Assembly: GCA_021324735.1 (NCBI GenBank)
Contig: JAJPIO010000014.1
Span: forward strand, 231,632-295,631
Source: Bacteroidota bacterium
GTDB lineage: Bacteria; Bacteroidota; Ignavibacteria; Palsa-1295
Length of the DNA stretch: 64,000 bases
Reading direction: 5' to 3'
Shown: one piece after another, positions 56,408 to 63,893 of the stretch
How the letters are laid out: each line of letters begins with the position of its first letter
How positions within the stretch are numbered: position 1 is the stretch's first letter
Notes under the pieces: generated by a model
What the model was told of the DNA's origin: nothing
The model's input: the letters and a program-made list of their open reading frames with translations, nothing else
Database searches by the model: none
Program-made: the position numbers and the translations under genes

Positions 56408-57178
56408 TTAGGGGAGAATATCGAGGCGGCCACCATCGACGATGAGAGTGGTGCCAGTAATAAAACGTGCTTCGGCGGAAGCGAGAAAGCAAACGGCTGC
56501 GGCAATATCGTCCGGTTTGCCGACGGCGCCCTCTATCTTTTCAACGCCAGACTTTATGTTCGGATTATCCCATAACATGGGAGTATCGACAGCACCGGGA
56601 GCAACGCAATTAATTCGAAGCTTGCGTTCGGCGATCTCCTGGCAGAAGCCGCGCGTGAATGCTTCCATGCCACCCTTGGAAGTTGCGTACGGCACGACAT
56701 TCTTCGTCGTCTCGTGGCCATGTACTGAACTGATATTAACGATGCAACCACCGGCTGGCATATGGGGTACCGCATACTTGCAGAGCACGAATACGGAACG
56801 GAGATTCACATGAAGGACACGGTCCCAATCTTCTTCCTCAAGATCGAGGATCGGCTGGAAGGTCATGAGCGCTGCATCGTTGACTACGATGTCGATCTTG
56901 CCCCATTTTTCGACCGTACGATCTAATGCTGCAACGACATCACCAGTCTCCGCGACATTGCACTTGAAGAAGATCGCTTCTCCTTTTGCTTTTTCGATCT
57001 CCGCTACCGTCTCGTTACCGTGTTGCTCGTTAAGATCGAGTACAGCGATCCTTGCGCCTTCGCGCGCAAAACGCACGGCGCTCGCTTTACCGATACCGGA
57101 ACCGGCTCCGGAAATGACGCATACTTTGTCTGAAAAGCGCACAGGGAAGCCTCGTTTGATAGTGACGGATACTTTCAC
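56408..57178 (-). CDS. Short-chain dehydrogenase/reductase beside the hydrolase gene
   Basis: 256 residues. SGAGSGIGKASA (cofactor motif ~24-35), NDAA, catalytic Ser in VNISSVHGHE, Y-A-T-S-K (Tyr/Lys) and PGAVDTPML. The segment VDGGRLDILP at the end is standard. About 15 extra N-terminal residues precede the Rossmann fold, so a later Met is possible. Upstream, on the opposite side, lies the GntR promoter region. With the hydrolase it may convert a released sugar; substrate not predictable. Confidence 0.88.
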   Translation of the reverse strand: MKVSVTIKRGFPVRFSDKVCVISGAGSGIGKASAVRFAREGARIAVLDLNEQHGNETVAEIEKAKGEAIFFKCNVAETGDVVAALDRTVEKWGKIDIVVNDAALMTFQPILDLEEEDWDRVLHVNLRSVFVLCKYAVPHMPAGGCIVNISSVHGHETTKNVVPYATSKGGMEAFTRGFCQEIAERKLRINCVAPGAVDTPMLWDNPNIKSGVEKIEGAVGKPDDIAAAVCFLASAEARFITGTTLIVDGGRLDILP

Positions 57179-57268
57179 TCTTCTATCAAAATCATGCCGG
57201 AAGCAGCAATTACCGAAGCACAGCAGTAACGACGAACGGCAAAAGAGAAAGGGATGAGCAGCCAGAAA

Positions 57269-57296
57269 CTATTGTACTATAATATTAGTACAATAG
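57269..57296. promoter_or_regulatory. Perfect 28-bp palindromic operator before the GntR gene
   Basis: Eleven-base arms, CTATTGTACTA and TAGTACAATAG, are exact reverse complements around a 6-nt centre (TAATAT). It ends four bases before the GntR ATG (57301), so it covers the -10/start zone and a bound regulator would block transcription. This is the expected location for an autoregulator's operator and the AT-rich centre also looks like a -10 box. Confidence 0.75.
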
Positions 57297-57300
57297 TGCA

Positions 57301-57681
57301 ATGGCAAACGCCGTTACGATCGATCCATCGGACCCGCTTCCGCTTTACGCGCAATTAGAGCGCGCCATTCGGGATGCGATCGCTGCCGGCCGGTTACGCC
57401 CGGGCGAAAAGCTACCGACGGTCCGGCAGTTAGCTGTTGATCTTCGTATCAATGCGAACACCGTCGCCAAAGTGTACGTAGAACTCGAGCGGGCGGGTGT
57501 TGTGGAAACAAGAAGAGGAGTGGGTACTTTTGTGTCCGAGTCTCAAACACCACTTACCTTGCGTGACCGTAAACGCGAGCTTGCGGGGCTATCCGAATCC
57601 TATTTGCTTCGAGCACGGCAGCTCGGATTTTCTGATAAGGAAATTTTAGAGTATCTCGCTTCAAAATCAAAAGAGGTATAA
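57301..57681 (+). CDS. GntR-family regulator, YtrA subfamily
   Basis: 126 residues, about the size of YtrA-type regulators. Winged HTH: PLYAQLERAIRDAIAAGRLRPGEKLPTVRQLAVDLRINANTVAKVYVELERAGVVETRRGVGTFV near 12-80 is diagnostic. The C-terminal helical tail (~40 residues) is too short for a FadR/HutC effector domain, typical of YtrA, which usually controls a neighbouring operon. Here the SPFH gene follows 4 bp after the stop. A perfect palindrome lies just before the ATG, pointing to autoregulation. Confidence 0.92.
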   Translation: MANAVTIDPSDPLPLYAQLERAIRDAIAAGRLRPGEKLPTVRQLAVDLRINANTVAKVYVELERAGVVETRRGVGTFVSESQTPLTLRDRKRELAGLSESYLLRARQLGFSDKEILEYLASKSKEV

Positions 57682-57685
57682 AAAT

Positions 57686-58660
57686 ATGGACTTCAATTTT
57701 AACCTGCCGCTGAAAAACAATCCGCGCTCTGATGCCGAACGGCACTTCCGTTCGGTCTCACGTCCGCGGCTGAATTTCATCAGCGCGATCATTGTCATCG
57801 CTTGCAGCATGATCGGTATTATCTGGACCGCGACGGCAAATAATCCATTGTATGCAGTCGTTTGGATATTATTTGGGTTGTTGCTTGCCCAATCACCGAA
57901 GATCGCGAGCCAGTGGGAGCGAACTATTGTATTACGGCTTGGCAAATATCGCGGAACGCGTGGCCCCGGACTTTTCTGGATCATTCCATTCATCGATGAT
58001 GTCACCGCCTGGGTCGATCAACGTGTTGTTACTACGAGCTTTGCGGCGGAAGAAACGCTTACGAGTGATACAGTGCCCGTGAACGTCGATGCGGTGCTCT
58101 TCTGGCTCGTCTTCGATCCGGAACGCGCGGCCCTCGAAGTACAGGATTATCCACAAGCGGTGAGCTGGGCGGCACAGACCGCATTGCGCGATATTATCGG
58201 TCGTACCTCGCTTACCGATCTTTTGCGTGGTCGCGAACGCATCGAAGCCGAACTTCAGAAGCTAATTGACGAGCGCTCGAATCCGTGGGGCGTGACCGTA
58301 CAATCGGTTGAAATGCGTGATGTCGTAATTCCGGCGACGCTGCAGGACGCGATGTCGCGAGAGGCGCAGGCGGCGCGCGAAAAACAAGCACGGATCATCC
58401 TGGGCCAGGCTGAGCTTGAAATCGCCAACCTTTTTGCGACGGCTTCCGAGAGTTACAAAGCAAATCCAACCGCGCTCCATCTTCGAGCAATGAATATGCT
58501 GTATGAAGGTTTAAAAGAGAAGGGAGCGCTTATGCTCGTACCGTCCAGCGCTGTGGAGTCTATGAGTATGGGTGGCCTGATGGGCGCGGCTGCTTTACAA
58601 CAGCAGCAAATAACTGGAGTGACAAAACAAGCAGAGCCAAATGGGGAGCCATCTGCGTAA
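57686..58660 (+). CDS. SPFH-domain (stomatin/prohibitin-like) membrane protein
   Basis: 324 residues. Short cytoplasmic N-terminus, then two hydrophobic segments (FISAIIVIACSMIGIIWTA; LYAVVWILFGLLLAQS), then the SPFH core: ERTIVLRLGKYRGTRGPGLFWIIPFID, VPVNVDAVLFWLVFD, LRDIIGRTSLTDLL, a helical rod (REAQAAREKQARIILGQAELEIANL) and a Gln-rich C-terminus. Slipins of this kind form membrane rings. Start ATG is 4 bp after the GntR stop, so both share the autoregulated promoter. Confidence 0.9.
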   Translation: MDFNFNLPLKNNPRSDAERHFRSVSRPRLNFISAIIVIACSMIGIIWTATANNPLYAVVWILFGLLLAQSPKIASQWERTIVLRLGKYRGTRGPGLFWIIPFIDDVTAWVDQRVVTTSFAAEETLTSDTVPVNVDAVLFWLVFDPERAALEVQDYPQAVSWAAQTALRDIIGRTSLTDLLRGRERIEAELQKLIDERSNPWGVTVQSVEMRDVVIPATLQDAMSREAQAAREKQARIILGQAELEIANLFATASESYKANPTALHLRAMNMLYEGLKEKGALMLVPSSAVESMSMGGLMGAAALQQQQITGVTKQAEPNGEPSA

Positions 58661-58672
58661 GTGATCGAGGAA

Positions 58673-59230
58673 TTACCGTAAGCTCCTCATTCGTGCTCGC
58701 ACGCGTTTCAGTGCTCGTTGTTGTCGCTTGTGAAGAGAGCTTACGGTCGTTCCTCGCTTCGTTGCTACCTCGACGATCGAAATCCCTCGCGTGTATTTGG
58801 CAAGCAGCAGTTCACGGTCTGCTTCATTAAGTATCGTTAGTGCGGCTTGCAGGGTGCTCTGTTGTTCGAGGGTACGCGAACAATCTTCGTCGCTTGCATA
58901 GGATGAGGCTTCTTCCAGGCCCATATATTTTTTTACTCTTCGCCGCTCGTTCATCAGGCAATAAACGCTCGATGTGAAAAGCCATGCACGCATCTCATCG
59001 AGGCTCTTAAAGACCAGTTGTCTTGTAAGCATGAGTTCGATCGCTGCGCTTATGGCGTCTTCAAGGTCATCGTTCGATAGGGTAGCGAATCGAGGTCGTA
59101 ATCGTGTTTTGAGGCGATGCCGCTCGCGGCGGAGATCGGCGAATATCCATTGGAACGAAGATCCATAGGTGTGCTGCTCAACAATAGGGCATAGCGTACC
59201 CGATGGAGGAGCGACTGTTGTGGCTTCCAT
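58673..59230 (-). CDS. ECF-type RNA polymerase sigma factor
   Basis: 185 residues. Region 2 is spread over FADLRRERHRLKTRLRPRFATLSNDDLEDAISAAIELML and LDEMRAWLFTSSVYCLMNERRRVKKY; region 4 is LQAALTILNEADRELLLAKYTRGISIVEVATKRGTTVSSLHKRQQRALKRVRARM, a clear HTH with recognition helix. No adjacent anti-sigma gene is visible: the divergent neighbour is a lipoprotein. A 3' neighbour, the SPFH gene, converges with 12 bp between the stops. Target promoters unknown. Confidence 0.85.
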   Translation of the reverse strand: MEATTVAPPSGTLCPIVEQHTYGSSFQWIFADLRRERHRLKTRLRPRFATLSNDDLEDAISAAIELMLTRQLVFKSLDEMRAWLFTSSVYCLMNERRRVKKYMGLEEASSYASDEDCSRTLEQQSTLQAALTILNEADRELLLAKYTRGISIVEVATKRGTTVSSLHKRQQRALKRVRARMRSLR

Positions 59231-59441
59231 AAGACGACGAAGGGGCTTGATAAAAGTATTTAGGTGCTTATTAGCGCACCCTAATAATTCGAATCGGCCA
59301 GCTCAAAGTTCCAATATTTTATGCTTTAATATTGATAATTTTGTTCGATTTACTCTTAATTTAGTTAAGTCTTTGAAAGTGAAGGTGTTAGGGGAAAAAC
59401 CGGAAGAGATACGAACGTGCAGGTTCATGTGTTAATATAGT

Positions 59442-60173
59442 ATGCGATATTTTGTCCTCTCGCTTCTGACAGTATCTGCTGTCTGCATCCTTGACGGCTG
59501 TAGGCCGATGAGTTCGGTCGCCCGGTGGCCGTATTATCCTGAGGCGCCAGAGGCACCGTTACTTGAACATCGTGGTCCGGTGCAATGCAGTGGAGTGTAT
59601 TCAACCGCAGGCAGTTACCTAAGCAGCACGTATGCGATCACCGATCACTTCGCCGTAAATGCACGCGCGTCATACTCTCCAAACAGGCCAGATGGCTATA
59701 AAGGTGAGCAGCTCGGTGTGGAAAGCTCGGTGGGATATTATAGAAGATGGAAGAGCTTGGTCCAGGGAGTCTATCTGGGTGGAGGATGGAACGGAGGACA
59801 CTATTACGGAGACTATAGCACAGCCTATCATACTCTGCCCAACCCGTATTCGATCGATGACCGCTACAATTCCTGGTACGTTTGGTTACAGGGAGATGAA
59901 GGATGGCACAACGACTTTGCTGCCATTGCAGTGTTCATGCGAGCCAACTATATTAGGATGTCTCGTACTGAACAAGTGACCCCGCCGCCATATCCCGTCG
60001 AACCCGGTTTTGGTTATCAGGAAGGGCCGTACCTCACTACCTTTTATATTACACCGGGCATTGAAGGTCGCTTTGGTCCAGGTCATACCTCGGTGGAAGG
60101 CACCGTCTATTACGTCATGGCCGACAAGGTATTCGGCGTATTCGCTTCCGTTGGATTGGTATACAAGTTTTGA
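59442..60173 (+). CDS. Beta-barrel-like lipoprotein
   Basis: 243 residues. MRYFVLSLLTVSAVCILDGC gives a lipobox Cys 20. The mature chain has regularly spaced amphipathic strands with aromatic ends (YSTAGSYLSSTYAITDHFAVNARASYS, VESSVGYYRRWKSLVQGVYLGGGW, LTTFYITPGIEGRFGPGHTSVEGTVYYVM, KVFGVFASVGLVYKF), a pattern of outer-membrane barrels, ending in Phe. The gene is divergent from the ECF sigma gene and overlaps the convergent desaturase by 64 bp. TAATTTTG at 59336 may be its -7 element. Confidence 0.7.
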   Translation: MRYFVLSLLTVSAVCILDGCRPMSSVARWPYYPEAPEAPLLEHRGPVQCSGVYSTAGSYLSSTYAITDHFAVNARASYSPNRPDGYKGEQLGVESSVGYYRRWKSLVQGVYLGGGWNGGHYYGDYSTAYHTLPNPYSIDDRYNSWYVWLQGDEGWHNDFAAIAVFMRANYIRMSRTEQVTPPPYPVEPGFGYQEGPYLTTFYITPGIEGRFGPGHTSVEGTVYYVMADKVFGVFASVGLVYKF

Positions 60174-61027
60174 TCTCCATTCATGCGCTCCAGGCGCATT
60201 GAAACCGTGCGGTACTTTGGCATGACGAGTCCCAGAAAATAACTTTTCCAGATAAAACTCCAAAAGCCTCTCTCGATCAACCGCGGCGAAATATTCGGTG
60301 CGATCTTAGTGTGGGCTTCCGGCGTCTTGCTCCAATGAAGTCCCGCGCGCTCATGATGGATGGTATGATAGCCATTGTTGAAGAGAAGCACATTGAGGAA
60401 GCCGACGAAGTTGCGTGAATGGTTGAACTTCGATGCTTCATCAGCGTGAACATGCTGAACGAAGTTAAAAACGAGTACGCTGAAGAGCCCAACCTGTTGC
60501 GGGATGATAACGAAGAGGAGTGCCTTCCGCCAGTCGATCAGTAGTGCGGCTATCGTCCACACGGCGAGCAACACATATTGCGAGAGGCAGAACCAGAAGT
60601 AGCCTCGGTCGTCAGTCCATTGCTTTTTGAGGTAATCGCGAATCGGTTTCTGCTGATAAAAACTGCTGACGCTGGGATATGCGAGCAACATGAGCAAGTG
60701 GTTGTGTTCAGTCAAGCGATAGGTGATCGTATAATCGCCCTCACGATTATTCAGCGTATGGTGATTCATGTTGTGCGTTGGGATCCACGCAAATGCCGGG
60801 AAGCCGTAAAAAACGGTGAGCCAGTAATCGGTCAGGCCATTCATTATCTTATTACGCCATAGGGGGATGTGATTATGGTTGTGCGCGATCACCGTCACAG
60901 CGATCGAAAAGAATAAATACAGCACATACACGAACGGATTGAAACCGTACGCCCATTGCGCTGCGAATAATGCAGTCGTTAAGAAGATATAGAGGAGGGT
61001 TCGCCGATCGGCGTTATATCGTAGCAC
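60110..61027 (-). CDS. Fatty acid desaturase-family membrane protein
   Basis: 305 residues with at least four membrane spans. Three histidine clusters typical of the desaturase/hydroxylase superfamily: HNHNHIP, HNMNHHTLN, and NNGYHTIHHERAGLHW, which hold the di-iron centre. It could desaturate lipids or hydroxylate carotenoid-type substrates at the inner membrane. The last 64 bp overlap the convergent lipoprotein gene. Start ATG 61027 is the first Met and the protein begins with the polar segment MLRYNADRRTLLYIFL. Confidence 0.88.
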   Translation of the reverse strand: MLRYNADRRTLLYIFLTTALFAAQWAYGFNPFVYVLYLFFSIAVTVIAHNHNHIPLWRNKIMNGLTDYWLTVFYGFPAFAWIPTHNMNHHTLNNREGDYTITYRLTEHNHLLMLLAYPSVSSFYQQKPIRDYLKKQWTDDRGYFWFCLSQYVLLAVWTIAALLIDWRKALLFVIIPQQVGLFSVLVFNFVQHVHADEASKFNHSRNFVGFLNVLLFNNGYHTIHHERAGLHWSKTPEAHTKIAPNISPRLIERGFWSFIWKSYFLGLVMPKYRTVSMRLERMNGDQNLYTNPTEANTPNTLSAMT

Positions 61028-61154
61028 AGGATTAAAAAATTAAGCGACAATACGTTCGGGGACAAGAACAGCAGATGAATTACCTAAAGAAGGACAACCG
61101 TCTTTCGTAATAGGTTCAAAAAGTATCGAGGTCAGAAAAGTTATTGACACTGAA

Positions 61155-61163
61155 TTATCCACT
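61155..61163 (+). promoter_or_regulatory. DnaA-box-like sequence before dnaB
   Basis: TTATCCACT matches the DnaA box TTATCCACA at eight of nine positions and is followed by a partial inverted copy, GTGTGGAAT. It lies about 85 bp upstream of the dnaB start, in an AT-rich stretch. A single near-match can occur by chance. Confidence 0.3.
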
Positions 61164-61247
61164 AATGTGTGGAATCAGATGTCTCATTCTGGTATTTAGG
61201 AGGCGTCTCTGTCATTCGTCATCTGTAACTCGTCATTTTAAGTAGCG

Positions 61248-62765
61248 GTGAGCCTGGAGCCAATTCAACCGAAGATCATACCTGGTGCTAAGAACACCCG
61301 GCTGTATCTCAAGAGCTTTTCGGAGCTGTATGAGAAATTAAGTCCGCACGGACTTATCCCCCCACAGGCGGTCGATCTGGAAGAAGCTCTTTTAGGCGCG
61401 ATGATGCTCGATAAATCGTCGGCGAACCGCGGGATCGAAGTCTTGGGCGATCGTTCGCTCGATGATAGCCCGTTCTATCGTGATGCTCACACGACGATCT
61501 ATCGGGCTATGCTGACGCTCGATCATCGCTCGGAACCGATCGATCTGCTTACCGTCAAGACGCAGCTTTCGATGGATGGCAAGCTGGAAGAAGTGGGAGG
61601 CCCGGCGTATCTCGTGGAGTTGACCTCGAAGGTCGTAACGACGGTCAACATCGAAAGCTATGCGCGTATCATCCTCGAAAAGTATGTTGCGCGAGAGCTT
61701 ATCCGAATTTGCGAGGAAGTAAAATTACGTGCCTTCGAAGGCGAGCTCGATACCTTCAATTTGCTGGACGAAGCCGAAGGATATCTCTTTCAGCTTTCGG
61801 AGACACGCCATCGCCGCAGTTTCCATCCGATCAAACAGCTTGCCTTCGATACCATGAAGATGCTGGACCAGATCAAGGACCAGCACAATGGACTCACTGG
61901 CGTCACGACCGGCCTGCTCGATCTCGATCAGCTTACAAGCGGCTGGCAGCCTTCCGATCTCGTTATTCTTGCCGCGCGTCCATCGCAAGGTAAAACAGCA
62001 TTGGCACTGAGCTTTGCACGTAACGCGGCACTGCCGCAGCATCCCATGCCGAAAGTGCCAGTGGCCATCTTCTCGCTCGAAATGGGAGCGCAGCAGTTGG
62101 TACTTCGTATGCTGTGCGCCGAAGCCAAAGTGGATATGCAGAAGGCACGTAAAGGACAGATGAACGACGAAGAATGGCGCCGCATGTCGCTTACCATTGG
62201 ACGTTTGTCAGAGTCACCGATCTTTATCGATGATACACCGGGTATAACGCCCCTCGAAATTCGCGCAAAGGCTCGTCGCTTAAAAGCGCGACATAATATC
62301 GGACTCGTGATCGTCGATTACCTCCAGCTCATGTCTGCGGGCCGCAACATGGAGTCGCGTGAGCGAGAAATTTCAATGATCTCGAGATCGCTCAAAGCAT
62401 TAGCGAAAGAGTTGAATATTCCAGTCATCGCACTCTCGCAGCTCAATCGTAGTGTCGAAACGCGTAACGATCGCCGTCCCATGCTCAGCGATCTTCGTGA
62501 ATCGGGTGCTATCGAACAGGACGCCGACGTCGTTCTCTTTATTTATCGTGCGGAGACGTATGGCCTCGAAACGACGATGGTCAAAGGCGAGTCGGTCCCG
62601 GCCGCTGGTGTTGCGGAGGTTATTATAGGCAAGCAGCGTAATGGTCCGATCGGAGAAGTCGCCGCAAACTTCCAAAAGCAATTCGGCCGCTTCGAGAACT
62701 ACGCGAACTGGCCGGAGTTCGATGCGTTGCCGGAAAGTGCGATCGGCGGAGAACCGGCCTTCTAA
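61248..62765 (+). CDS. dnaB: Replicative DNA helicase
   Basis: 505 residues from GTG 61248; the upstream frame holds no better start. N-terminal domain (PPQAVDLEEALLGAMMLD, IYRAMLTLDHRSEPIDLLTV, linker to ~190) binds primase; RecA-like motor follows: Walker A LAARPSQGKTALAL near 239-252, FSLEMGAQQLVLRMLC, Walker B LVIVDYLQLM, and LSQLNRSVETRNDRRPMLSDLRESGAIEQDADVVLFIYR with the arginine finger region. Homohexameric 5'-3' helicase of the replisome. The stop codon TAA at 62763-62765 coincides with the first bases of the left inverted repeat of the next element. Confidence 0.97.
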   Translation: MSLEPIQPKIIPGAKNTRLYLKSFSELYEKLSPHGLIPPQAVDLEEALLGAMMLDKSSANRGIEVLGDRSLDDSPFYRDAHTTIYRAMLTLDHRSEPIDLLTVKTQLSMDGKLEEVGGPAYLVELTSKVVTTVNIESYARIILEKYVARELIRICEEVKLRAFEGELDTFNLLDEAEGYLFQLSETRHRRSFHPIKQLAFDTMKMLDQIKDQHNGLTGVTTGLLDLDQLTSGWQPSDLVILAARPSQGKTALALSFARNAALPQHPMPKVPVAIFSLEMGAQQLVLRMLCAEAKVDMQKARKGQMNDEEWRRMSLTIGRLSESPIFIDDTPGITPLEIRAKARRLKARHNIGLVIVDYLQLMSAGRNMESREREISMISRSLKALAKELNIPVIALSQLNRSVETRNDRRPMLSDLRESGAIEQDADVVLFIYRAETYGLETTMVKGESVPAAGVAEVIIGKQRNGPIGEVAANFQKQFGRFENYANWPEFDALPESAIGGEPAF

Positions 62766-62798
62766 TTAGTAATTAAGAAAGAAGAATTAATAGGGAAG

Positions 62799-62822
62799 AC
62801 CCGCCTTGTGGCGGGTTCTTTA
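62799..62822 (+). terminator. Terminator inside the element, after dnaB
   Basis: 7-bp stem ACCCGCC-TTGT-GGCGGGT followed by TCTTTATT. A 24-bp direct repeat (62808-62831 / 62832-62855) copies the right arm and tail, GTGGCGGG and CTTTATT. It lies inside the element just after the left inverted repeat and would isolate the element gene from dnaB transcription. Confidence 0.8.
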
Positions 62823-62846
62823 TTACTGCCAGTGGCGGGCTCTTTA

Positions 62847-62876
62847 TTGCTGCCGCATGTATACTTTGTATTTTTG
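62847..62876 (+). promoter_or_regulatory. Promoter candidate for the four-helix-bundle gene
   Basis: TTG (62847-62849), 19-nt spacer, TATTTTTG (62869-62876) fit the Bacteroidota pattern TTTG-N17-20-TAnnTTTG. The expected start near 62883 leaves a ~17-nt leader before ATG 62900. This is the best promoter match in the window. Confidence 0.55.
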
Positions 62877-62899
62877 AAAAAATACTTAGTGCTGCATCC

Positions 62900-63271
62900 A
62901 TGAAATATAATATTTTGGCGGAAAAGAGTTATGCTTTTTCCCTTCGAGCAACGCGGATGTATCAATACTTGCTCAGAGAGAAGCGAGAGTTTATTTTGTC
63001 GAAGCAATTTGAGCGAGCGGCGACTTCCATCGGTGCTAATATTGAGGAGGGTATCGGTGCACTAACTCGCAAGCAATTCATTTCAAAGATGAGCATTGCC
63101 TATGGTGAAGCGCGTGAAACGAATTATTGGATTCGACTTTTGTCGGATACTGATTATATTGATCCCAAAAGCGGGAAGTCAATGTTAGATGACTGCACAG
63201 AGTTGCTGAAAATATTAACTGCCGTACTAAAAACCGCAAAGTCGAGAAAAGACGGGGGAAATACCGATTAG
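62900..63271 (+). CDS. Four-helix-bundle protein (23S rRNA IVS/S23-type)
   Basis: 123 residues. MKYNILAEKSYAFSLRATRMYQYLLREKREFILSKQFERAATSIGANIEEGIGALTRKQFISKMSIAYGEARETNYWIRLL is the family pattern, with the almost invariant S-x-Q-x-x-R-S/A-x-x-S-I-x-x-N-I-x-E-G loop (here SKQFERAATSIGANIEEG). Members are encoded in 23S rRNA intervening sequences and as free-standing copies; pentameric helical bundles related to the Avd accessory protein of diversity-generating retroelements. Function unknown. The whole gene is enclosed by 30-bp inverted repeats. Confidence 0.9.
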   Translation: MKYNILAEKSYAFSLRATRMYQYLLREKREFILSKQFERAATSIGANIEEGIGALTRKQFISKMSIAYGEARETNYWIRLLSDTDYIDPKSGKSMLDDCTELLKILTAVLKTAKSRKDGGNTD

Positions 63272-63304
63272 CCCTTCTATTAATTCTTCTTTCTTAATTA
63301 TTAA

Positions 63305-63883
63305 TTGACAAAGTCTCTCATCGTTTTAAGCGCTCCGAGCGGAGCGGGCAAGACCACGATCGCTCATGCCATACTCGATCGCCATCCTGCAGAGGTGATG
63401 TTCAGCGTTTCGGCAACGACACGCACACAACGTCCCGGCGAGCGTGATGCCATCGACTACTACTTCGTCACTCGCGATAAATTCAACGAACTGATCGAAT
63501 CCGGTGCTTTGATCGAGCACGAAGAGATCTTTGGGAATTTCTATGGCACTCCATCGAGTGAGATCGCCCGCGCTCAGCAAATGGGAAAGCGGCTCCTGTT
63601 CGATATCGACGTCAAAGGCGGAATATCCATACGCAAAAAGTATCCGAAGGAGAGCCTACTCATCTTTATCGCCCCGCCGAGCATGGAAATTCTCGAAGCG
63701 CGGCTTCGAGCTCGTAAGACCGAAACAGGGGAGACCATCCAGCGGCGATTACAACGCGCCGCCATGGAAATGGATATGGCGAAAGAGTACGACCATATAG
63801 TAGTTAACGATGATCTGGAACGAGCGATATTAGAAGTAGAAAGGATCATTGGGTTGGAAAGCACTGGAACGCCGGCTCCCTAA
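63305..63883 (+). CDS. gmk: Guanylate kinase
   Basis: 192 residues from TTG 63305; a stop codon directly upstream excludes earlier starts. P-loop SAPSGAGKTT at 8-17, then SVSATTRTQRPGERDAIDYYFVT (GMP-binding Ser, Arg, Tyr), GNFYGTP, LFDIDVKGG (Walker B-like), FIAPPSMEILEARLRAR and R-R-L (lid). Phosphorylates GMP to GDP with ATP. The start codon and the sequence before it belong to the right inverted repeat of the four-helix-bundle unit, so the element may supply the ribosome-binding and start context of an essential gene. Complete within the window; a heptamer array follows its stop. Confidence 0.96.
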   Translation: MTKSLIVLSAPSGAGKTTIAHAILDRHPAEVMFSVSATTRTQRPGERDAIDYYFVTRDKFNELIESGALIEHEEIFGNFYGTPSSEIARAQQMGKRLLFDIDVKGGISIRKKYPKESLLIFIAPPSMEILEARLRARKTETGETIQRRLQRAAMEMDMAKEYDHIVVNDDLERAILEVERIIGLESTGTPAP

Positions 63884-63893
63884 TTCAGTTTTT

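Larger units (their letters stand above)
62764..63306 (+). mobile_element. 543-bp unit with 30-bp terminal inverted repeats around a four-helix-bundle gene
   Basis: Left repeat 62764-62793 and right repeat 63277-63306 are reverse complements at 29 of 30 positions; the AT-rich 24-bp core ending AAGAAAGAAG is identical. Between them: a terminator, a promoter-like box and the 123-residue gene, nothing else. The outer end of the left repeat overlaps the dnaB stop codon and the outer end of the right repeat overlaps the gmk TTG start, so the unit fits the junction exactly. No obvious target-site duplication. Such self-contained cassettes suggest mobility, but no transposase is encoded. Confidence 0.7.

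Noticed and set aside
61155..61163. Replication origin near dnaB
   Set aside because: Only one 8/9 DnaA-box match with a partial inverted copy is visible; there is no cluster of boxes, no dnaA or dnaN, and no clear unwinding element.
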